A stretch of 64,000 nt of DNA. It comes from Pseudevernia furfuracea. Taxonomy: Eukaryota; Ascomycota; Lecanoromycetes; Lecanorales; Parmeliaceae. Under the pieces are notes generated by a model. It did no database searches. It worked only from the letters and a program-made list of their open reading frames with translations, and had not been told where the DNA came from. The translations under genes were made by a program, and so were the position numbers. Below, one piece after another: positions 1 to 8,659 of the stretch (positions are counted from its first letter, which is position 1; the number at the start of each line of letters is the position of its first letter). Location of the stretch: positions 930,001 to 994,000 of the forward strand of contig JAIUPT010000028.1 of the NCBI GenBank assembly GCA_022315425.1, read 5' to 3'.

Positions 1-456
1 CTCAAAGTATGGATCCAACGCCCTTCGACCATCGTCCGTGAGGGCGACGACGCCACCACGGCAGCTGCAGATTTTGATTGGGTCAACACTCTCCTTCACT
101 ACTCGCACCATATCCAGGCCGTACCCAGGATCGAGTACAACAAAGGTATCTTTGATCTTGTCTATGTACAGACTTGTTGCGATGATATCGTTGGGGAGCT
201 ACTACGCAATGAGCCCAAGCTGCCTAGTGGCATGACGTACATCAACAATGTCGGTGATATCGTGATTCCGATGGATCGCATGGCCGAGATTGCTAAACAC
301 AAGGGCAAGAAGGATTTGTATCAAGTGCTGCCGTGGGAGGAGTGGATGCAGAAGGCGATGGCGGCCGGTCTGCATCCGGCCGTCGCCGCGCTCGTTGAGA
401 CCTTTGATGAGCCTGGAGCGCCATCTTATCCAGGGCTTTCCAAAGCGAGTGCTTAA
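1..456 (+). CDS. Megasynthase C-terminus: terminal thioester reductase domain (partial)
   Basis: The frame is open from base 1 to a stop at 454-456, giving the last 151 residues of a protein that begins outside the window. The sequence resembles the end of the NAD(P)H-dependent reductase (Thioester-redct/NAD_binding_4) domain that closes fungal PKS-NRPS hybrids and NRPS-like reductases: a WIQRPS segment, a hydrophobic stretch ending in HIQAVP, a GIFDLV segment, a YINNVGDIVIP strand, then LPWEEWMQKAMAAGLHPAVAALVETFDEPG near the C-terminus. Such domains release the thioester-bound product as an aldehyde or alcohol, or by cyclisation. The upstream modules are not visible, so PKS-NRPS and stand-alone NRPS-like enzymes cannot be separated. 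It marks the edge of a probable biosynthetic cluster lying to the left; none of the genes directly to the right looks biosynthetic. Confidence 0.75.
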   Translation, partial: LKVWIQRPSTIVREGDDATTAAADFDWVNTLLHYSHHIQAVPRIEYNKGIFDLVYVQTCCDDIVGELLRNEPKLPSGMTYINNVGDIVIPMDRMAEIAKHKGKKDLYQVLPWEEWMQKAMAAGLHPAVAALVETFDEPGAPSYPGLSKASA

Positions 457-1333
457 AATGAAGTCGGGCGTTGCGGGAAGCTGTGCCAAGTTCCCCGCAA
501 CGGAGCCATTTCTCGACGCAGCTGCGCCCGTTTCCGGATGCAGAAGGCCCTCCAGGAAGAGTACAGCAACATATATCCTTCGGTTGTCCTAAACTATGAT
601 TTGATTGCACTGGTGGTCCATGAAAGCCTCGAAACACACATCAACTAAGTTAAACGGGTTGGCGGTATATACTCTCATGCAGGTGCAGCATTCAACGAGC
701 TTGCGAGCCCCCATGATCGATGTAGAGGTTGGGTATTTGGCCAGAGATATTTCCTAGTCCATCGAGAAGATCTCTGCATGCGTCTTTTTTGTATCGACGA
801 GCACGGGGTCCTCTTTTACGCACCTGATGTACCGGCGGTAAAGGAAGTAACGGTTCTGCTAGAAATTATATAGAGAAGAAAGCTAGAAAGCTTAAAAATG
901 AACAAAATACCTACGGTGAAATATTAATTCAATGGAGGATCTGACCTTCGACCGTAGGCCAATAGTTGATGTATTTCCATGTAGGAGCAGTAAGAGCATA
1001 GTGGAGGATAAAAAATCGACAATTGACACTGTATGATCGAGGATTATATTCGTCAAAGTAATCATGGACATGAAGAAGAGAGTAGTCAGAAAACAGTGAG
1101 GGATGTCGAAAGATTGATTCAATCTTCTTGATACTTCGTCAGATGGCGTCTTACCCGATAGAGAACTAGCATAGCCGTCTTGCCGTGATCGGTGATCCAC
1201 ACAGGTGACAGGTCATATAAAGCGGCGCTCACGATTGAGGATAAGATTGGGGCATATTTCTGTCGTCTTGACATCTGAAGAAGACAAAAATCAACCCCAG
1301 CTCATCAGGTGAGATGAAGACCATAGGTGAGAG
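457..1333. other. Gene-poor spacer, no supported feature
   Basis: Only short ORFs on both strands with no recognisable domain and no splice model. It includes the 3' UTR of the megasynthase. I see no repeat or RNA gene here. Confidence 0.5.
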
Positions 1334-1340
1334 AAAAAAA
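1334..1340 (-). terminator. Pol III T-run terminator of the tRNA-like gene
   Basis: Seven consecutive T on the minus strand, starting two bases after the tRNA discriminator base. This is the expected RNA polymerase III termination signal and argues that the locus is or was a transcription unit. Confidence 0.65.
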
Positions 1341-1341
1341 T

Positions 1342-1476
1342 GGGCTGAACTGGGATTTGAACCCAGGACCTCTTACAATTGTGATGACCCAAAGCAAGAA
1401 CTAAAGAAACTTAGCACAGTCTGAATACATATATGCTGAACATCATCACTCACTTCTGCCACTGAACTATCCAGCC
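1342..1476 (-). tRNA. tRNA-Pro(UGG)-like gene with two interruptions
   Basis: Read on the minus strand, the 7-bp acceptor stem (1476-1470 with 1349-1343, one G-U) closes. The A box TAGTTCAGTGG and B box GGTTCAAATCC are intact, and the T stem CTGGG/CCCAG is perfect. The anticodon stem CTTGC (1398-1394) pairs with GTAAG (1376-1372) around a loop with anticodon TGG (1391-1389), i.e. proline. A 10-nt segment (1387-1378) sits after position 37, the canonical place for a nuclear tRNA intron. A further 53-nt segment (1451-1399) separates the D arm from the anticodon stem, which is not a normal intron position. Removing both leaves a 72-nt cloverleaf. It may be a pseudogene, or a tRNA needing unusual processing. 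Confidence 0.6.
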
Positions 1477-2013
1477 GCTGCGATAAAAATTTTCATATTT
1501 GTAAATATATATTAATTAAATTTATTTTCAAATTGAACTCGGAATTGATTTTGTCCAAAAAGGCCGGACTTCTTGGCGCTGAGAAAATCGTAGCAACGCC
1601 TACCACATACTCGGTTTTCTCTCTATCGCATATGTATAATTCAGACGCAATGACCCCGCAAGTCGAGGGCTCGGTTAAATACAAGCCTCCCAACCATAAA
1701 TACGTACTTTACCATAGAATAGATCCATCCTTCTGACACATCACGTATCTATCAAGTACTCGTCCTGGTGTTGCAATACTCTCTGCTCTACAGTATTTCC
1801 TAGTTTTAGAGCCCTCGGTCTCAGATTCTTTCTAGGGCTTGGTGGAGGATTAAGGAACTTCAATCTAAAGGGTGAATGGTAGAGCAGAGAGAACTGAAGA
1901 TCTCGAAGCAAAGAGACATTGTATTTTCAAAATTTGTGGCGACTGCAAGATGTCAAATATAATTGATAGATGTTGCAGCGATTTGCTCATTTTCTCAGCG
2001 GCCAGCGCCAAGA
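1477..2013. other. AT-rich spacer, no supported feature
   Basis: AT-rich sequence between the tRNA-like gene and the MITE. Short ORFs only, none with a recognisable product. Confidence 0.5.
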
Positions 2014-2015
2014 TA

Positions 2016-2054
2016 CGGTGTGCGATAATGACCAAACGTTTTTTACTTTTTTTT
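2016..2054 (+). repeat. Left terminal inverted repeat of the MITE
   Basis: 39 bp identical to the reverse complement of 2573-2611; the T tract continues to about 2068. Confidence 0.9.
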
Positions 2055-2572
2055 TTTTTTTTTTTTTTGCGATACCAAATCTACCCTACCAAATGACTAC
2101 CATATATTCGAATGGCTTAATACTACATAATATCATGATAGTCAATTCTATAATAGCATAGCTATATGTAGGACTATTAATAATAGTCTGTATAATAGAT
2201 TTTTATAAGAACTTAGTTACGTGATAACGTGTAGCTGAAAGATCGAATAACTTAATAAGTCGTGCGGAGACGAGATCGAGTTACCCCGATAATGGCGATT
2301 AAAAAATGCTTCGGGGTTTAGTGATAGGGTCGTCTTCCGAAAATAGGGTTAGGGCTTATACTAGCGCTATTTGTGATTCTCCGTGTTCCCCTTCGCACTA
2401 AATATGAATTGCTTGTCGTGAGTCTTATATTTGAGCTTTTAGAAATAGGAGAAGAGGTATATATATTGATTGCGCACTATATGGACCCTATTCATTTATC
2501 ATGTGAGACTATTTGGATGTGTGGTTGTTGAGTATAATGGGATTAGAAAGATTTGATTTTGGATTTGGTGAG

Positions 2573-2611
2573 AAAAAAAAGTAAAAAACGTTTGGTCATT
2601 ATCGCACACCG
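2573..2611 (-). repeat. Right terminal inverted repeat of the MITE
   Basis: 39-bp reverse-complement partner of 2016-2054, followed directly by the TA duplication. Confidence 0.9.
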
Positions 2612-2613
2612 TA

Positions 2614-3225
2614 CAAGATTTCCCGATCTTCTGGCACACGCTAAATAGTGAGCCGCAGCCGCGTTTTTGTGGCCGTCGAGCGCGTGCACTTGGCGATCAT
2701 CAACAAAGAACCTCTTCAACAACTGCATGCGGCGAACCCTCTTCATTCCACGCTTTGACTCTCTCACAGGCATAAAAGTATCGTAACAAGCACTTTCAAG
2801 TCTACCGACAAAGGATTCTAAATGCCTGATATCACGAGAACTGCCGCCGCGAAGTGCAGGCACCTGGACTCACCATTCAGCGCTAGACATCATTACATGT
2901 GGAGGAAGTGGCCCTCGAGCCGGAACGATTGCGAGGCGCGGTGACAGTTGTGATCAATAAGAAAAAGCCTAGAAGAGTGATACTATTGGTGTCGAGTCGG
3001 TAATCGGAATTTGGTCAATAGGACTCGGGTGGGGCAACAATAGCGTGGTGGAACCGTGAATAATACTATTCTAAGGAGTGAATAGATTCAAGTTCAGAGT
3101 GAGAAAAAAACCCCAACCTCCTCCTTTCCACTGGCGCCAGATTGTGAACTTTCCTACCATTCTATTCCTTTCCTAAATCAACAGCATCTACAAGCATACT
3201 CGTACTTCGCTTCATTCCAATCATA
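2614..3225. other. Spacer between MITE and SUN gene
   Basis: No supported gene. The final part is presumably promoter and 5' leader of the SUN-domain gene; it is pyrimidine-rich from about 3115. Confidence 0.45.
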
Positions 3226-3329
3226 CAGCTTCTGGCAAGCAATCATATCACTTACACATCTTTAATCTGCAGCTTCTGGCAAGCCTACTACCAAAAAACC
3301 ACTTTCCAACACATCTGCTTCCGGCAAGC
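3226..3329 (+). repeat. Three spaced copies of CAGCTTCTGGCAAGC in the SUN gene leader
   Basis: The 15-mer occurs at 3226-3240, 3270-3284 and, with two changes, at 3315-3329. The spacing is regular (44-45 bp). The sequence between the copies is not itself well conserved. They lie in the likely 5' leader of the SUN-domain gene; function unknown. Confidence 0.6.
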
Positions 3330-3424
3330 TTCGCTCCAATTCGCTCGACACATACACCGCTTTGACAACCACACCATCTAAGCCCAAGCACTTGAAAAAA
3401 AAAAAAACAACAACAGCAGAAAGC

Positions 3425-5017
3425 ATGTCTCCCGCACCAAGTCAGCGCGTCACCCGCTCGGCCTCCAAGCCACGCTCCACTGGAGCTGCGTCCACCGGTG
3501 CCGCCTCCATCGGTGCCTCCAGCCGCGGACGCTCTCGTCGTGGCGGCTCTGCGGCTCCATTGGCAGAAGATGACAAGCCGGCCGTCGGCAGCCAGGTAAC
3601 TCGTGCCTATGGCACGGAGGGTCAGTCAGCCCGGGCGCAGCTTTTGTCTGCCCAAATTGGCATCACTCAAGCCGTCAACCCTATCGCCAACGCTGTTTCC
3701 CGGGCTCAAGTTCCGGAGACTCCGAATACCAACATTCCCGACAGACTTGCAACGCTCCCCGAGGCGCCAGAAGGCGGCGAACGGGACAGCCAGCCTGTCG
3801 TCGATAATGTGCCTTATCTGCCTTATGTCATCGAGCGTCGCCCTTATTCCATTGATGACAGCGAGAGCGAGCCGCCCGTGCAACAAAGCTTCTTCACTAG
3901 GTACTTCTGGGGTCCCCGTCGCGGTGGATTCAATGCGGAGGGTCCCAATCGTACATCCAATGACATGATCGAAGGCATCCAAGGTCGTATCAATGATCTA
4001 GGCGAGCCAGGCTTTCCGCCTATGCCAAGAGTGTACCGCTTCATATATCCATGGTCATCCGCCGTGTTGGTGAGAGATGTGTCGCTCGTTCTTTTGGCTT
4101 TGTTGACACTCATTTGGTGGTACGAGATCAACCGTACTCCCGTATTTGGATTTGGCAGCGAATCCGAATTCTCCCTAGACTTCAAATTGGCTTCACGGGG
4201 TATGCGAATACTCCACCGCCGCCTCAGCAAGGTTGAACAGCACGTGCAGGATTTCTCGCACGAGTCTACATTCGTCGACGCTACTACGGCTAAGCACCAG
4301 GTCAACTGGTTCAGTCCTGGTTTCGGTGCCGCTATTGACCTGTATCTCTCATCACCAACAGTCTCAGGATGCGATCCGACCTGGACTCCCGATGGGTGGC
4401 CTTGGTCAATGTTCAAATCTCAGACTTGTCCGCAGATCTCACTATCAGCACCGCAGTACGCAGCCCTCAGCCCATGGAATGACCCGGTAGATGATTCCTG
4501 GTGCGCTGCACCATCCAACGGCAAGCTCCAACTCACTGTCACTTTACCCCGCACCATCGCACCCACGGAACTTATCATTGAGCACGCCGCCAAGGACGAA
4601 ATGCCGGTCGGTTTCATGGGCAGTTCTCCAAGGGAGGTCGAACTATGGGTCCACATACCGGATGATACGACTCGCGCGGCCGTTCGCGAGGCCATCACCC
4701 TCATGAATCCATCCCTACTAGAAGATTCCTCCCCTCAAGGCAAGCTCATCGGCGCCCAAGCTCTCCCGTTCGACTACGTCCCTGTTGGGCGTTGGGAGTA
4801 CGACATTCACACCAATCAACGTCTGCAAACCTTCCGGGTGCCTCTCTCTCTCGTCAGTTATGGCATGAGCACGACCACAGTGGCGGTCCGAGTCAATTCC
4901 AACTGGGGCAACGCCAAGTTCTCCTGCTTGAGTCGCCTGCGCCTGTACGGGGAAGATACTTCCGGTACCACGGAGGAACTGGATCCATCGCCTGTCGGAG
5001 GGGCTTCGTCGCAGTGA
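3425..5017 (+). CDS. SUN-domain nuclear envelope protein (Sad1/UNC-84 family)
   Basis: Intronless 530-residue protein. The first in-frame ATG is 3425; the frame is open further upstream but has no ATG there. Visible order: a basic, Ser/Ala-rich N-terminus; an acidic and Pro-rich nucleoplasmic region; one membrane helix at about residues 215-235 (VLVRDVSLVLLALLTLIWW); a short linker; and a C-terminal SUN domain (about 310-515) with the hallmark order NGKLQLTVTLPRTIAPTELIIEHA, then a SPREVELW segment, then FRVPL and the final LSRLRLYGED. SUN proteins sit in the inner nuclear membrane and bind KASH partners in the perinuclear space, linking chromosomes or the spindle pole body to the cytoskeleton. 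The luminal linker is short, so any coiled coil is short too. A diverged duplicate of the 3' end follows the stop. Confidence 0.9.
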   Translation: MSPAPSQRVTRSASKPRSTGAASTGAASIGASSRGRSRRGGSAAPLAEDDKPAVGSQVTRAYGTEGQSARAQLLSAQIGITQAVNPIANAVSRAQVPETPNTNIPDRLATLPEAPEGGERDSQPVVDNVPYLPYVIERRPYSIDDSESEPPVQQSFFTRYFWGPRRGGFNAEGPNRTSNDMIEGIQGRINDLGEPGFPPMPRVYRFIYPWSSAVLVRDVSLVLLALLTLIWWYEINRTPVFGFGSESEFSLDFKLASRGMRILHRRLSKVEQHVQDFSHESTFVDATTAKHQVNWFSPGFGAAIDLYLSSPTVSGCDPTWTPDGWPWSMFKSQTCPQISLSAPQYAALSPWNDPVDDSWCAAPSNGKLQLTVTLPRTIAPTELIIEHAAKDEMPVGFMGSSPREVELWVHIPDDTTRAAVREAITLMNPSLLEDSSPQGKLIGAQALPFDYVPVGRWEYDIHTNQRLQTFRVPLSLVSYGMSTTTVAVRVNSNWGNAKFSCLSRLRLYGEDTSGTTEELDPSPVGGASSQ

Positions 5018-5228
5018 ACGTGCGGGGAAGATGGATGCCTTGATTGCGTTACGAGATCATGATCTAGCATAGCAGATTTCAGCATACATCTATGGAGTAC
5101 AGAGAGATTGTGGATCCATCGCCTTTCGGAGTGGTTCCCTCGCAGGGCGATGGAGGGGAAGGGTTGCCTTGTCATGTATATTGAGAGATCATGATGTAGC
5201 ATACCACTTATTAGCACAGATCTATCCA
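4981..5228 (+). repeat. Imperfect tandem duplication of the 3' end of the SUN gene
   Basis: 4981-5092 (last codons plus 3' flank) is repeated in diverged form at 5112-5228. Shared blocks in the same order include GGATCCATCGCCT, TCGGAG, GGGGAAG, TTGCCTTG, GAGATCATGAT, TAGCATA and ATCTAT. Copy 2 lies wholly downstream of the stop at 5015-5017, so it duplicates coding and 3' UTR sequence but is not translated. Confidence 0.75.
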
Positions 5229-5433
5229 TGTTCCAATACAGCCATCATAAGAGCATCGCTCCTTTTCGTCTTTACAAGAAGCCGGGCTGTTTTCCGCTCG
5301 GAGTGCTCTACATCCATCCCCTTGAAAACGTTTCCGTCATAAACTTGATCAAACCATTGAGGGATATCATCAAACATCAATTCCAAATTCCCAACAAGCA
5401 AAAAATCCTCTCCTCACTCCATCCATCCGTCCA
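5229..5433. other. Convergent intergenic region
   Basis: Short 3'-3' spacer between the SUN gene and the GPCR gene. No distinct feature. Confidence 0.4.
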
Positions 5434-6966
5434 TCAATGCCCCCTCAAACTAGTAACACTACTATCATCACTCTCCAACCTTTGACTCGTTCTCCGACTC
5501 GTAAACCGCTCCAACCTCACATCCCCCCCCTTCTTACTGCCCAACCCCCCCGCGAACCGCTCCAACTTCGTATCGCCCTTGGCGGACCCCAGATCCCGCA
5601 AGCCCACCACCCCACCATTGACATCGACGCTGCTCTTCCTCGGCAACACCTGCGCGCCCGTCACCGAGCGCCAGAGGTCCCGGCAGGCCGTCTGCGACGT
5701 GACGACGTAGACGAGGGCGTTCCAGAACCCCTGCAGGGGCAGGACGAGCGATTCGGTGTAGTTGAGGCCGAAGTTGTACTTGTCCGGGTTGGCGAGGGCG
5801 TAGAGCCGGTTGATGCTCGAGGGCACCCAGGAGATGAGCAGCGCGCAGAAGAAGAGGAACGCCACCCGCGCGTACAGCCAGGCTTCCGAGTTGCTTTCGC
5901 TGAGCGCGGCGTTGCGGGTGAGGGTGCGCACTCGGAAGAGGTCCGGCGCCGAGGGTAAGTGTTGGTGCTGGTGGTCTTGGCCGACTTCTACGTTGACGCT
6001 GTAAGGGTCGAAACCGCCCGTTTTGGCAGGTTCGGTGCCGGGGATTGCTATTTCGGCGTCCTTGTCGTTGTTGCTGTTCTTTGGGTCGAGGGAGGAGTCG
6101 CGGCGGGGGTAGGTTGTGACGTCGACTTCGGTGGTGACGGTGCCTTCGAAAGGATTTTCATTGAAGGGATTGAAGAAGCCTCGGAGTTGATGGCGGTTCT
6201 TCCAGACTTTGCGAAAAGCCATCACATAGATGCTCCAGGCGAAGAGGAGTGCGACCCTAATTGAGAGGTGGTTAGTGTTGTGTGTGTCTGTGTGTCTGTG
6301 TGTGTGGAGGGAGAGAGAGGAGAGTAAGATTTACCACACGATGCCGTAGAGAGTTGCAACGCGGAGAAAATCCCATTGGGGAGAAACCCAACACCAGAGC
6401 TGATTTAGCCTTAGCAAATGCTTCTCGGAACTGTATCTTGTACTCACAAGAGCTGGACCATAAATCTTTCCTCGGCTTTTGGTGTTTATGAAGAGGTACA
6501 CCAAGGCTGGTATGAAGGAGCATCCATAGCATGCGAGGAAATATTTCCACTCCTGTCTCCGCATGCGCTCTGAGGTCCATCCACGGAACAAGGCGAGGTA
6601 AACGTTGAAGCCCATGCACAAAGCCCAGAGGGTATCAACTCCAAGAAACCTACAATGAAGGTCAGATCCGGTCAGATGGTTGAAGGTCTGATCTCCAACC
6701 TACCACTGTATAGCAAAAGCCTGGAATTGGCATAGCGACGAGTTCTGGCCGGCGGAAATGCCGTCTTCCGCAATCAAGGCTGCAATGTTCATACCGAGGT
6801 TACTGAAGGATGCGAGGAAGAAAAGCCGGTTGATGGGTTTATCAAAGCCCCTTCCCAGAAGGAAGGTCGACAGGATGAAGGTAATGCCGAGAAGAGAAAA
6901 GATTGATGTGACTCTTTCTGTTATCATCATGGCATTCACCTGGCTCGGGGTCGCTTTCACTACCAT
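5434..6966 (-). CDS. Git3/cAMP-receptor-like seven-transmembrane GPCR
   Basis: Model: exons 6966-6704, 6649-6335 and 6256-5434, giving 466 residues with phase-consistent GT/AG junctions. Seven hydrophobic helices are arranged as in fungal Git3/cAMP-receptor-like receptors: TM1 ITERVTSIFSLLGITFILST; TM2 FFLASFSNLGMNIAALIA; a Cys after TM2 that could pair with the extracellular loop; TM3 to TM5 in exon 2 and early exon 3; a long cytoplasmic loop rich in acidic and Pro residues; TM6 FLFFCALLISWVPSSINRLY; TM7 LPLQGFWNALVYVVTS. A Ser/Arg-rich tail follows. Such receptors sense nutrients or small molecules at the plasma membrane and signal through G-alpha and cAMP. The ligand cannot be inferred. 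Intron 2 contains a (TG)n tract. Confidence 0.85.
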
Positions 6967-8659
6967 GATGGGTGGTTACTTGCAGGGTCAATGAGAAGGC
7001 TTGAAAGCGTCCACTCAGCGCACAGGGTGGGCGTTGTGGTATCATGCAAACCCTTCCTCAATCAATCGGCAGTAGTGTTGATTGTATCGACGACGGAGGC
7101 AACTCTGAGACGAGAGCCCTCTTGCGGCATTGAAGGAGAGAATATGAAGAGGACAGATGAGTGTATTGATGAGCAAGGAAAGCTGAAGAGCTGAAGAGCT
7201 GAAGAGCTGAAGAGCTGATGAGGAGAGGTGTGGACGGCAATGCAGGACTAGAGTAAGGGTAACATGTATTTCCCTCCACCTACCTTAATAAGTGGGAGAA
7301 AGTACCTTATGTGGCACAGCTCGGGGCAGAGTTGCAAGTTGCATCCTTGACCAAATAATAATAGGTACATGTCTTCCATTTGCGAGACAGGAAGCACAAC
7401 CCTTGCATTATTGCATATAGGACAGCGGATCCGGGGGGGATCCCCACACTTAATCGCCGATTAATGGATTATGACCAATGAAAAGTGAAAGAAAAATGAA
7501 GAGGCCCGGAATTGTCAATGGTTTAATGGTTAGGTGCTATTATTTTGCCTTTTTTCCAGTTTGGTTGAGTTTGAAGTCTGACGGAGATGATGCAATTGCA
7601 AATGATTAACATGTGTGAAATCGATAGGTACCGTCGATCATTCTATGCTAGGTAAGCTCAATAAGCTCAAACTTAAACTCAATCCACCATTTCCACCAAT
7701 GAAATAATCCAGTCATCCTGCGGGGTCGGAATGAAAAGAGGGAAAACCGAAGAGTGCCTGAAAGATGAAACATGCCACGTGAATGACGCAGTAGCGTCCC
7801 TGCAGGTCACCGCAGGTCACCGCTTCTTTGCCCGGTCTATCGTACTACTACGGTACCGTACTACTGCAGCAAAGGGGGGGAAGCTGACACTGAACCGGAG
7901 TGTGCCCTGTGCCCCTGCTAGATCATTTTCACGCCGGCCGAGGAAGTGCTTAAAAAGCTCAATAATAAGGTAGGTAACATTAGGAGGTCGAGGCCGTCTT
8001 ACAGTCATCGCATACTTTATAATAATTGTATCATTACGGTAAGCTTCAACCGGGGCCACCTGCAGATCTGCACCATTGCACGAATTGGCTGAGGCGCCCA
8101 CTACTCTAGTGCCATTATTTACTGTTGGTGCTGCGAGGTGGGTGACTGGCTGTCTATCTCCGAGTGCGCCCTAGCCAGTGAGCTGGCGAGATAGGCGCGA
8201 CGTTGCATGGAGTCTCGAACGTAAAAGATCAAGTAGAGAGGATGACAGTGCAGAAGAAAAGGCTTTTTCTGCTCTACTCAACTTCCAGCGGAATACCTGC
8301 CCCAGAAGAGACGGATGTTTCTATCATAATCCGGGTGTCAGCGTTCCAAGGTACGATGGCTACAAGTTCGATGGAGGTAAATGGGAGCCATCCTCTTAGT
8401 CATAATTTCATAGCATTCCTAATTCTGTGGTCCCATGCTAGATTTCGTGGAGGAAGAAACACAGCGTTTGGTCTGACTACTGCCACCTCGTCGTCTTTAC
8501 ATCGTCTCTGTCGCTATATTCATAGCTATGTCATTACTTAATCTTCCTCGTCGTTCTGCGAATACAGATCCTTCACATTTGGGAAATTGTTAAGTTCGCC
8601 TGTTCCATCTTTTCTGAGCACTCATTCCCCCCCCGATAGCACAATTGGTCTTCTAGATC
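6967..8659. other. Promoter region and gene-poor spacer
   Basis: Upstream of the GPCR start, with the 8-bp repeat at 7181-7220. ORFs of up to about 110 codons on both strands (for example 8203-8541) have no recognisable domain and no supporting structure. Confidence 0.4.
7181..7220 (+). repeat. 8-bp tandem repeat AGCTGAAG x5
   Basis: Five consecutive units, the last with one mismatch, about 215 bp upstream of the GPCR start codon. Confidence 0.8.

Larger units (their letters stand above)
2016..2611. mobile_element. Tc1/mariner-type MITE (non-autonomous DNA transposon)
   Basis: A 596-bp element bounded by perfect 39-bp terminal inverted repeats (left 2016-2054, right 2573-2611), each starting CGGTGTGCGATAATGACC from the outside. 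Both ends are flanked by the dinucleotide TA (2014-2015 and 2612-2613), the target-site duplication of the Tc1/mariner/pogo superfamily. The interior is AT-rich and contains no transposase-sized ORF, so the copy would have depended on a transposase supplied from elsewhere. A long T tract follows the left repeat and an A tract precedes the right one. Perfect repeat identity suggests recent insertion or strong conservation of the ends. Confidence 0.88.

Noticed and set aside
232..456. Separate 74-codon gene starting at ATG 232
   Set aside because: The same frame is open from base 1 with reductase-domain homology, so the ATG is internal.
3362..3424. SUN protein start at 3362
   Set aside because: That codon is TTG; the first ATG in frame is 3425 and nothing supports a non-AUG start.
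5437..5958. 173-codon plus-strand ORF opposite the GPCR
   Set aside because: Pro/Arg-rich antisense shadow of the GPCR exon 3 with no family features.
7731..8541. Short ORFs of 80-112 codons on both strands
   Set aside because: No domain, no splice support, biased toward low-complexity; equally long ORFs occur on the opposite strand.
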